Shown piece by piece: positions 30,248 to 37,414 of a stretch of 64,000 nt of DNA. Source of the DNA: Paracoccus zeaxanthinifaciens ATCC 21588 (GTDB taxonomy: Bacteria > Pseudomonadota > Alphaproteobacteria > Rhodobacterales > Rhodobacteraceae); the NCBI RefSeq assembly GCF_000420145.1, contig NZ_ATUJ01000014.1, positions 1 through 64,000 on the forward strand. The letters run 5' to 3'. The notes under the pieces were generated by a model, which saw nothing but the letters and a program-made list of their open reading frames with translations, did no database searches and was not told the DNA's origin. Made by a program: the position numbers and the translations under genes. The number at the start of each line of letters is the position of its first letter. The first letter of the stretch is position 1.

Positions 30248-30580
30248 TCAGCCGATCTCGGACTTGAAGGGGTCCTGGCCGATGACCCTTGCGATGACCG
30301 GCAGGACAAAATGGTCGAAGCAGGCGCGGTCGGGCTTGAAGGCGCCGGGGCTGCCGATTCCGCCGCAATCCTCGCAATCCGAGATGGTGCCCCAGCAGTT
30401 CGGGCAGGCCCCCAGGGCGCAGGCCAGCATCTCGGCGTGATCGATCAGCAGGGCGTTCTCGCGCTCCAGCCGGCGGAGGCTGACCTTTTCGGCGCTGTCG
30501 CCCGCACCACGCGCGGGTTCGGCCCCCAGCAGGCCCAGCTGCGCCATGATGTCCTGATATTCGGTGATGCCCTTGTCCAT
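30248..30580 (-). CDS. Hypothetical Cys-rich protein
   Basis: I do not recognise this 110-residue protein. Residues 36-52 (RRLERENALLIDHAEML) look like a short coiled coil. It is followed by five cysteines, CALGACPNCWG and CEDCGG (about 54-74), arranged like a zinc ribbon or iron-sulfur knuckle. The C-terminal part is ordinary globular sequence. It could be a small DNA- or protein-binding accessory factor. It lies 91 bp downstream of the subtilase gene on the same strand and may belong to that operon. Coding is supported by a conserved-looking motif and clean frame, but not by a known family. Confidence 0.6.
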   Translation of the reverse strand: MDKGITEYQDIMAQLGLLGAEPARGAGDSAEKVSLRRLERENALLIDHAEMLACALGACPNCWGTISDCEDCGGIGSPGAFKPDRACFDHFVLPVIARVIGQDPFKSEIG

Positions 30581-30671
30581 GTTCCGTCTCCTTCGACCCG
30601 ACCTTGCGCGGCCTGTGAGACGTGATTCGCACCCCCCCGTGAAACGGGCGTGAAAGGGCCCCGTGAAAGCG

Positions 30672-32405
30672 TCAGCGATATGCGGGCGCGGGCGGTCCGG
30701 GCAGGATCGGATCGGGGTGGCGCGGGTCCGCGGGGGCCATCGCGATCATCGCCGCGCGATCGGCGGGCCGTGCGCCGGCGGCCATCGCCTGCGCCAGCCA
30801 GCGCGTGGCCCAGGGCGCCGCAAGAGAGGTGCCGGACATGATCCCGAAGCTGCCCGAGCCGCGCCCGCGCACGATCATGCCGCCATCGAAGGGCGCGGAA
30901 TCCACGCGCACCATCACGTCGCCGCCCTGTCGCTGCCCGATCAGCGAATTGTAGATCACGCACCCCTCGGACAGCCTGTCCACCGCCCCTGCCCGCAGGG
31001 TGGTCGTGCCAGTGGCATAGGCGTTGATCGTGTCGGCACGCTGGACCGCGGACGGGCTTCCGGCCGGATCGTAGGGGATGGGAAAGCCGTCGGGCGCAAG
31101 GTCGCGATAGGCGGGATCGTGAAGCCTGCTCTGACGGGCCTCGCGCGGGAAGCCGCGCAGCACCTCGTCGCGCTGCAGGGACAGCGCATAGTCGCCGGGC
31201 TGCGCCCCCGGTGCCACGGCCACCGACCACAGCCCTGCCGTAAGCCACGGATCGCCGGGCCGTTCCGGGCAGGTGGGGTTCAGGATCAGCGTGACGCATT
31301 CGCGCCATCCCGATCCGACTCGCGGGGTCGGCGTGTAATAGGCGCGCGCCAGTTCGGCCCCCGACGGATCGCGCAGCCGCGCGACCTGCCCGGGCGCGGT
31401 GAAGCCGGTCGTCACCGGCGGCAGGCCCGGCCCCTGCAGCGTGACCTGCATGGGCGAGGCGGGCAGCGCGCTCAGCGGCGGGCCCCATATCTCCAGCGGG
31501 GTCACGGTGCGGTCGTCCGGCGGCAGCTGCCAGCCCAGGAACCGCCCCGGCGGCAGATCGGCGCGCAGCCGCCCCATGCGGTGATTGCCCGAGGGCAGCA
31601 CGATCCGCACGGGCCCCAGGTCGGGGGCGTCGAACCCCGACACGGCGTCCAGGAACCTCTCGACCAGGCTGGAGCCGTCGCGCGGGCCCGCTGTCAGGCC
31701 AAGGCTGATGTTCAGGACCACCGGCAGGCGGACCGAGTTCGCGGGCAGGCCGCGCACGGCCTCGATCTGGCGACACAGGCGCCGCGCGCGCGTCAGCACG
31801 AACAGCACGGCGGCGATCATGACGCCGGGTGCCAGCGTGCCGGTGGTGTCGGCCAGGATGCGCGGCGGCAGGTTCACCCCGATCAGCGGCAGGTCCGCCC
31901 CGCGCGGATCGTCCTGCGCAAAGCCTGCGGCCAGCAGCGACACCGCCGCGCCATGCCCCGCCGCGAAGGCCGCCGAATGGGTCGTCTGGCGGTTCATGTC
32001 CAGGATCCCCGCCGCGCGATAGATCCCGTCCTCGGTCGCGATGCGGCCCCGTTCCAGGTCGCGCAGCCAGCCCGAGATGCGCGCGCCCCGCAGCTCGATC
32101 CCGGCGGGCAGGTCCAGCCCCGGTCCCTGCGGGTCATGCGCCACGTCCATCGCCCACAGCGCCGCGACGCGGGACCGCGCGGCCCCCCTGCGCAGGCGTT
32201 CATGCGCAAAGGGGATGGCATCGTCGATCACGCCGATGATGCAGCCCGTCTTTGGGTCGGGCAGGTCGTCCGCCGCCATCATGGGGTGGTCGGGGTGCTG
32301 CAGGGGGATGGGCTGCGGCGCGGGGTTCACGGCATCGGGCAGCACGACCAGCCCCGGCGCGAACAGCGCGGCGGTCATGGCCTGCAGGTCGGTGCCGCCG
32401 ATCAT
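30672..32405 (-). CDS. Subtilase-family (S8) serine protease, no signal peptide
   Basis: This 577-residue protein has a complete subtilisin triad: Asp61 in GVIDDAIPFAH, His151 in AAGHGAA and Ser527 in MSGTSLAAP, with NISLG (232-236) and the oxyanion Asn274 in PSGNHR. Between His and Ser is a large insert of about 250 residues that includes a beta-rich segment (about 310-400). No signal peptide or propeptide is evident from the start MIGGTDLQAM, so it probably acts in the cytoplasm or leaves by another route. The ATG at 32405 overlaps the stop of the small upstream gene as ATGA. The substrate is unknown. Much longer upstream frame is rejected as it runs antiphase through other genes. Confidence 0.85.
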   Translation of the reverse strand: MIGGTDLQAMTAALFAPGLVVLPDAVNPAPQPIPLQHPDHPMMAADDLPDPKTGCIIGVIDDAIPFAHERLRRGAARSRVAALWAMDVAHDPQGPGLDLPAGIELRGARISGWLRDLERGRIATEDGIYRAAGILDMNRQTTHSAAFAAGHGAAVSLLAAGFAQDDPRGADLPLIGVNLPPRILADTTGTLAPGVMIAAVLFVLTRARRLCRQIEAVRGLPANSVRLPVVLNISLGLTAGPRDGSSLVERFLDAVSGFDAPDLGPVRIVLPSGNHRMGRLRADLPPGRFLGWQLPPDDRTVTPLEIWGPPLSALPASPMQVTLQGPGLPPVTTGFTAPGQVARLRDPSGAELARAYYTPTPRVGSGWRECVTLILNPTCPERPGDPWLTAGLWSVAVAPGAQPGDYALSLQRDEVLRGFPREARQSRLHDPAYRDLAPDGFPIPYDPAGSPSAVQRADTINAYATGTTTLRAGAVDRLSEGCVIYNSLIGQRQGGDVMVRVDSAPFDGGMIVRGRGSGSFGIMSGTSLAAPWATRWLAQAMAAGARPADRAAMIAMAPADPRHPDPILPGPPAPAYR

Positions 32406-32590
32406 TCCGTGAACGCCGCCTGAAGCAGCTCCTCCAGCAGCTGGTCCTGATCCTGCGGCAGGGGCGCGGGGGCCGATTTCGGGATCCCCTCGCGTTCCAG
32501 GCGGTCCTGCAGATAGGGCGAGAGGCCCGCGATCCCGCCCTCGGCCATGGGTTCGGGCGGGTCCCAGGCGTGCTGGTCCTTTAGCTCCAT
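32402..32590 (-). CDS. Small acidic protein between haloperoxidase-like and subtilase genes
   Basis: This 62-residue protein is of unknown family. It is rich in acidic, Pro and Gln residues, with a predicted helix near the C-terminus (DQDQLLEELLQAAF). The start ATG at 32590 overlaps the upstream stop by 10 bp; an alternative ATG lies at 32602. Its stop overlaps the subtilase ATG, so the two are likely translationally coupled. A small protein before a protease lacking a propeptide could be an inhibitor or chaperone, but this is only inference from position. Confidence 0.6.
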   Translation of the reverse strand: MELKDQHAWDPPEPMAEGGIAGLSPYLQDRLEREGIPKSAPAPLPQDQDQLLEELLQAAFTE

Positions 32591-33642
32591 CTTGCGACCC
32601 ATTCGTCATGCGCCCGCTTGACCAGATGCGCCCATAGGGGCGCGGGGGGCACGGTCGCGCCCACCGGCGCGAATGCGGTCGAGGAATCGGTGCCCTCGAC
32701 CATCTGCTGCAGGACCTGATAGTGGAAGTCCCGCGCGACAGGCCCCGCCGGCGTGTCGTCGACAAAGCGCGTGCCGTCGAAGCTGCCGGTCGTCATGTGG
32801 TCGAAGCGCCCCGCACGGGCCATCAGGTATCGCCCGATCTGGATGCCCAGGACCGCCCCCGCGGCGCTGTCGGCGGGGAAATGCACCCCCGCGACCGTGC
32901 GGTTGATCGCGATGCGGCAGGCCATGCGGTACAGCCGGTCGCCGGCCTCGATCGGGGCGGCAGGGTCGCGCAGCAGCGCCAGCATCGTGGCAAGGCAGAA
33001 GGCCTGCGTGGCATGGCCGCTGGGCAGGGTCGCATGGGCCGGAACCGGGATCACCGGCTGGACCCGGTCGCTGAACCGCGAAGGGCGCGGACAGGCCAGC
33101 GCCAGCTTGACCCGCATCACCAGATGGGTGGTGATGTCCAGCCCGCGATAGAGCATCTCGATGATCGCTGCGGCACGAGACGGCTCCATCGGCAGGATGG
33201 TCGCGAAGAAGGGCAGCAGCTCGGCGCGCTGGACCTCGATCTCGGGGATGCGGTCGGGGCGCAGTTCGGCATAGTTGCCGACCATCTCGACCGCGTCGCG
33301 GAACTGCGTCAGCGACGGGCGCGCGATCTTGGCCAGCACGTTGCCGTCCCACAGGATGGCGCAGCTGTCCGATGCCTCGGGCGGGGCCGACGCCTCGAAG
33401 CGCAGCCCCTCGAGCAGTTCGGCGACAAGGATCGCGGCACGCTGATCGTCGTCCAGACGCATCAGCCTTGCGCCCGGCGACAGGTTCGGCTGCTGGCCGG
33501 GAACGGGGTCCATGTGTTCCGATCCGACGATCGCGTCGCGCGATCGCATCAGCGCCATCGCGGTCAGAAGCGCGGCCTCGTCGCTTTCGGCGGATTTCGC
33601 ATGTTTGGCGTGTTTCGCGTGCTTGGCATGAAAAAGAGACAT
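32581..33642 (-). CDS. PAP2 / vanadium-haloperoxidase-like protein
   Basis: The 353-residue protein contains the acid-phosphatase/haloperoxidase signature: K-x6-RP (KLALACPRP), PSGH (PSGHATQ) and R-x5-H-x3-D (NRTVAGVHFPAD, with Asn where Ser is usual). These residues hold phosphate or vanadate. It lacks membrane spans, so resembles soluble vanadium haloperoxidases more than lipid phosphatases. The N-terminus has four HAK repeats (5-16) encoded by tandem 9-bp units. The frame extends to ATG 33726 and 33759; 33642 is preferred because the others run into an AT-rich palindromic intergenic region. The substrate is unknown. Confidence 0.8.
   Translation of the reverse strand: MSLFHAKHAKHAKHAKSAESDEAALLTAMALMRSRDAIVGSEHMDPVPGQQPNLSPGARLMRLDDDQRAAILVAELLEGLRFEASAPPEASDSCAILWDGNVLAKIARPSLTQFRDAVEMVGNYAELRPDRIPEIEVQRAELLPFFATILPMEPSRAAAIIEMLYRGLDITTHLVMRVKLALACPRPSRFSDRVQPVIPVPAHATLPSGHATQAFCLATMLALLRDPAAPIEAGDRLYRMACRIAINRTVAGVHFPADSAAGAVLGIQIGRYLMARAGRFDHMTTGSFDGTRFVDDTPAGPVARDFHYQVLQQMVEGTDSSTAFAPVGATVPPAPLWAHLVKRAHDEWVARWS
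33595..33630 (-). repeat. Four tandem 9-bp units encoding HAK
   Basis: Four successive 9-bp units near the 5' end of the PAP2-like gene each encode His-Ala-Lys. Units differ only at synonymous positions, so the peptide repeat is conserved better than the DNA. Such tracts can bind metal or expand by slippage. Confidence 0.75.
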
Positions 33643-33694
33643 CGGCGATCCGGCAACATGGGTTAAAACCAAGGGCGTTCGATCAGAAGACTCT

Positions 33695-33712
33695 ATCACA
33701 AAATCGTGTGAT
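33695..33712. promoter_or_regulatory. Palindromic operator-like site between divergent genes
   Basis: ATCACA-N6-TGTGAT is a perfect two-arm palindrome in an AT-rich stretch between the PAP2-like gene and the divergent winged-helix regulator. It could be an operator for that regulator. If the PAP2-like gene instead starts at 33726, the site would be in its coding region. Confidence 0.4.
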
Positions 33713-33752
33713 TGGTTAACTTTCATGCGCCCCTGAACCCGCTCACGGTCCG

Positions 33753-35297
33753 ATGACACTGACGCTCAGCCTGATCGGCCCGGTCGAACTGACCGGCCCC
33801 GGCGATCTTCGCCTGACCCCGCGCGGCATGCGCGCGCGGGGGGCGCTTGCCGTGATGGGGACGGCGCGAGGACTGCGCCTGCATCGCGCAAGGCTGCAGG
33901 ACCTGCTGTTCAGCGACCGCGAGCCCGAACATGGCAATGCCAGCCTGCGCCAGCTTCTGCGGGAAATCCGCATCGCCCTGGGCGATCACCGCGATGCGCT
34001 GGTATCGGGTCCGGGCTGGGTCGGGCTGGATCCTGAAATGGTGCGCGTGGACATGGTGCCGCGCGTGGGGGCCGACGGGCAGGTGCCGGAATTCGGCGCG
34101 GACCTGGACATCCCCGACCCCGAATTCGAGGACTGGCTGCGCGAGGCCCGCCAGGCCGCCGCCTCGGCCATGCCCGAACCCGAGCCTGCGCCGCGCGGCG
34201 ACAACCTGCCCGCGCTGATCCTGCAAGAGCCGATATCGTCCAGCCAGGACGCCCAGGTCATCGGCAGCATGATCCTGTCCGAGGCCGCGGGCCGCGTGGG
34301 CGACCTGCTGCCGGTCGAGATCCTGGGCGACACCCGCGGGCTGACCGGTCCCTGCATCGTCGTGAAATCCATGGCGAACATGCAGGGCGACAGCTTCAAC
34401 TTCCTCGTGACGCTGACGCATCAGCCCTCGGGGCGGATGATGTGGTCCCAGAGGTTCTCGACCTCGATCGCGGATCTGGGGACGCAGATGGGGGATTTCG
34501 TCGCGCGCGCCTGCCTGGGGATGCTGCAGGTGCTGGACCAGGGAACGCGGCTGGGCGCGGCGCTGCAGATCTCGTTCGGGGACATCTTCAGCTTCAGCAC
34601 CGACCGTCTGAAACGTGCCGATGACGTGCTGGGGCGGCTGGGCGACAGCGTGACCCCCGCCGTGACCCTGTCGCTGCGGGCCTGGATCCGCACGACCCAC
34701 GCCTATGAGCGGTTGGGGCCGAACCCCGCGGGCGCCATTGCAGAGGCTGCGGAATTCGCGGCCAAGGCGCGGCAGGCGGCCCCCTTCCACGCGACGGCGC
34801 TTGCCGTCAGTTCGGTCGTCGAGGCGTTCCTGGACCGCGACGACCTTGCGTTCGAGCTGTCGCGACAGGCGGTGGTGATCGACAGCCAGAACCCGCTTGC
34901 GCGGCTGGCGCATTCGCGTGCGCTGGCGGGGATCGGACGCAATGCCGACAGTGCGATGCAGGCGCAGCAGGGCCTGACGCAGGCGCTGTCCAGCATCAAT
35001 CCCGCGAACTGGCACCTGGGGATCGGGGTCGCGCTGATGCGTGCGGGCGACCTGCCCGGCGCGATGCGCCACCTGGAATCGGTGCATCGCCACGCGCCCG
35101 ACAACCGGCCCGCGCTGCGCTTCCTGTCGGCCCTGCGCTTTGCCACCCATGACGAGGAAGGCGCCCTGCAGGCGCTGCGCGCGCTCAAGGCGCTGGAGCC
35201 CGACTTCTCGTTGGACCTGATGGCCAGCGACGGGTATCCGGTCGATACGCTGCGCAGGCTGGGGCTGCTGAAGATCGCGAAATCGGGGCTGATCTAG
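33753..35297 (+). CDS. Winged-helix (SARP/OmpR-like) transcription regulator with TPR region
   Basis: This 514-residue protein starts with a DNA-binding domain like those of SARP/BTAD regulators (about 8-95: LTPRGMRARGALAVMG then LHRARLQDLLF and SLRQLLREIRIALGD). A middle region (about 150-260) resembles the TolB-like segment of cyclase and CadC-like regulators. The C-terminal half (about 320-480) has helical repeats like TPRs (ALAVSSVVEAFLDRDDLAFE, ARLAHSRALAGIGR). No membrane helix or kinase is present, so it is a cytoplasmic regulator sensing by protein or ligand contact. It is divergent from the PAP2-like/subtilase operon and likely controls it. Confidence 0.7.
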   Translation: MTLTLSLIGPVELTGPGDLRLTPRGMRARGALAVMGTARGLRLHRARLQDLLFSDREPEHGNASLRQLLREIRIALGDHRDALVSGPGWVGLDPEMVRVDMVPRVGADGQVPEFGADLDIPDPEFEDWLREARQAAASAMPEPEPAPRGDNLPALILQEPISSSQDAQVIGSMILSEAAGRVGDLLPVEILGDTRGLTGPCIVVKSMANMQGDSFNFLVTLTHQPSGRMMWSQRFSTSIADLGTQMGDFVARACLGMLQVLDQGTRLGAALQISFGDIFSFSTDRLKRADDVLGRLGDSVTPAVTLSLRAWIRTTHAYERLGPNPAGAIAEAAEFAAKARQAAPFHATALAVSSVVEAFLDRDDLAFELSRQAVVIDSQNPLARLAHSRALAGIGRNADSAMQAQQGLTQALSSINPANWHLGIGVALMRAGDLPGAMRHLESVHRHAPDNRPALRFLSALRFATHDEEGALQALRALKALEPDFSLDLMASDGYPVDTLRRLGLLKIAKSGLI

Positions 35298-36073
35298 GCC
35301 AGGGCCGCGATCAGCTGGCCGTGCAGGCGCGGTCCCGCGACGACCATCCCGTCCAGCAGCGCACGCGGGCTGTTGAAGCGCATACGCCCGCCCCGCCGGT
35401 CGCTGACCGTCGCGCCCGCGCGTTCCGCGATCAGGCTGCCCGCGGCGATGTCCCATTCCCACGCAGCCCGCAGCGACAGGGCCGCGTCGAAGCGCCCCTC
35501 GGCGGCAAGGCACAGGCGCCATGCAAGCGACGACCGGAACTGCCGCTGGAACGGCGGCAGCCGCCCCCCCTTCCAATGCGCGGGATCGGTCACCCCGCGA
35601 TAGGTCAGCACCTGCGCGCCGTCGATATCGGCATCGGTCGGCGCGATGGGCTGCCCGTTCAGCAGCGCGGGCCCGCCCTCATGCGCGGCATAGGTCAGGT
35701 CCAGCGCGGGCAGGTGCACGACCGCCGCCGTGATGCGGTCGCCCGACGCCACGGCCAGCGAATGGGCAAAGCCCTCCTGCCCGTCGATGAAGGCGCGGGT
35801 GCCGTCGATGGGGTCGATGATGAAGCAATGCTCGGCGTCCAGACGTTCCGGGTTGGCCTCGCTTTCCTCGGACAGCCAGCCGTAACCGGGCCGCGCGGCG
35901 GACAGGCGTGCCAGCAGCGCGTCGTTCACGGCCAGGTCGGCCTCGGTCACGGGACCGGCGTCGCCCGCCTTGTCCCATGCCTGCGGATCGTTGCGCCAGA
36001 AGCGCAGGGCGATGGGGCCGACATCCAGTGCGGCCTCCGTCAGCAGCTGCAGGTCGGCCTCAGGCCCCTGCAA
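35294..36073 (-). CDS. cysQ: CysQ/inositol monophosphatase-family phosphatase
   Basis: This 259-residue protein has the lithium-sensitive phosphatase core: metal ligands in SEESEAN (about 67-73) and DPIDGTRAFIDG (about 86-97), and the third site WEWDIAAGSLIAERAG near 206-221. Family members act on 3'-phosphoadenosine 5'-phosphate (CysQ) or inositol phosphates; the sequence details favour CysQ but do not prove it. Its start overlaps the pmbA stop by 14 bp, and its stop overlaps the end of the converging regulator gene by 4 bp. Confidence 0.85.
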   Translation of the reverse strand: MQGPEADLQLLTEAALDVGPIALRFWRNDPQAWDKAGDAGPVTEADLAVNDALLARLSAARPGYGWLSEESEANPERLDAEHCFIIDPIDGTRAFIDGQEGFAHSLAVASGDRITAAVVHLPALDLTYAAHEGGPALLNGQPIAPTDADIDGAQVLTYRGVTDPAHWKGGRLPPFQRQFRSSLAWRLCLAAEGRFDAALSLRAAWEWDIAAGSLIAERAGATVSDRRGGRMRFNSPRALLDGMVVAGPRLHGQLIAALA

Positions 36074-37403
36074 CGGTCATCCCCTGCACCAGAAGGCTGG
36101 GCACCTCGAGCGCGCGCCAGGGCAGCGCATCGTCCGCCGCGACCAGCGTCAGCAGCATCTGCCGCAGGTTGCCCGCGATGGTGCATTCGTTGACCGGCCA
36201 TGCGATCTGGCCGTTCTCGACCCAGAACCCCGCCGCGCCGCGCGAATAATCGCCCGTCGTCCCGTTGATCGAGGCCCCCAGCATCGACGTCACGATCAGC
36301 CCGCGGCCCATTTCGCGGATCAGCGCCTGCTGGTCGCGATCGCCGGGGGTCAGGTGGATGTTGCTGTTGCCGGGCGATGGCGCGGATGCCAGCCCCCGCA
36401 CCGCCGAGGCCGTGCTGTCCATCCCCAGCTTGCGCGCGGTGGCCAGATCCAGCGTCCAACCGTTCAGGATGCCGTCGGTGACGATCCGGCGTTCGCGCGT
36501 AGGCAATCCCTCGGCGTCGAAGGGGCGCGAGGACGGGAAGCGCGGGCGCAGCGGATTCTCGGTCAGGGTCATGCCCGCGGGCAGCACCTGTTCGCCAAGG
36601 TCGCGGCGCAGCCAGCTGGCGCCCCGCGCGATGGCGGTGCCGTTCACCGCCGACAGCAGGTGCCCGATCAACGAGGCCGAGACACGGCGGTCGAACAGGA
36701 TCGGAAAGGCCCCCGTGGGCGGCTTGCGCGCACCCGCGCGGGCGACGGTGCGTTCGCCGGCCAGGATGCCGATCTCTTCGGGGGTGGGCAGGTCGGACGC
36801 GAAGATGCGCCCCTCGCCCGCGTAATCGCGTTCCATCCCCAGCCCCTCGCCGGTGATGGCGACGGCGGAAATCGCGTGGCTGGTGCGCCCGTATCCGCCC
36901 GAGAACCCGTTCGAGGCCGCAAGCCACATCCGCCGGCTGGAATAGCTGGCATTGGCGCTTTCGACCTGGGAAATGCCCTTGACCGACAGGGCCGCGGCCT
37001 CGGCCCGCAGGGCAAGGTCCTGCAGATGCGCCGGATCGGGTTCGGGCGCGTTCTCGGACAGCTCCAGCCCCTCGGCATCTCGGCGGGGCGACAGCTGTTC
37101 GGGATCGGCAAGGCCCAGCCAGTCGTCGACCGGGGCGGCGCGCGCCATGGCGACGGCGCGTTCTGCCATCGCAGCGATGGCATCGGCCCCGTGATCCGAC
37201 GACGACACCGCGCCCTGCCTGCCGCCGACCAGCACGCGCAGGCCGATTTCCACCCCTTCCGAGCGTTCGGCATTTTCCAGCGCGCCGTCGCGCACGTCGA
37301 TCCCCGTCGCGCGGGCATCGACGGCCATGGCATCGGCCTGGTCGGCCCCGGCCCGGCGGGCGGCGTCGACCAGGGCTTCGGCAAGGTTCTGCAGTTCGGT
37401 CAT
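36060..37403 (-). CDS. pmbA: PmbA/TldE metalloprotease subunit
   Basis: PmbA (TldE) pairs with TldD to form a protease that processes peptides such as microcin precursors and helps degrade CcdA. The 447-residue protein shows the family C-terminal pattern GASINGTTGDYSRGAAGFWVENG minus flanks and NECTIAGNL. PmbA lacks the zinc-binding residues found in TldD, so it is the non-catalytic partner. The ATG at 37403 is preferred; a GTG start at 37418 would add five residues and overlap the upstream stop by 4 bp. tldD is not in this window. Confidence 0.92.
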   Translation of the reverse strand: MTELQNLAEALVDAARRAGADQADAMAVDARATGIDVRDGALENAERSEGVEIGLRVLVGGRQGAVSSSDHGADAIAAMAERAVAMARAAPVDDWLGLADPEQLSPRRDAEGLELSENAPEPDPAHLQDLALRAEAAALSVKGISQVESANASYSSRRMWLAASNGFSGGYGRTSHAISAVAITGEGLGMERDYAGEGRIFASDLPTPEEIGILAGERTVARAGARKPPTGAFPILFDRRVSASLIGHLLSAVNGTAIARGASWLRRDLGEQVLPAGMTLTENPLRPRFPSSRPFDAEGLPTRERRIVTDGILNGWTLDLATARKLGMDSTASAVRGLASAPSPGNSNIHLTPGDRDQQALIREMGRGLIVTSMLGASINGTTGDYSRGAAGFWVENGQIAWPVNECTIAGNLRQMLLTLVAADDALPWRALEVPSLLVQGMTVAGA

Positions 37404-37414
37404 CGCGGGTCCGG

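Noticed and set aside
27336..30632. A 1098-residue minus-strand reading frame
   Set aside because: Antisense to pqiB and pqiC, with repetitive Gly/Asp/Arg-rich translation typical of GC-rich shadows.
30639..30668. Three copies of GTGAAA spaced 11 and 13 bp apart
   Set aside because: Short, unevenly spaced and partly explained by small hairpins at the end of the subtilase gene; too weak to call a repeat array or operator.
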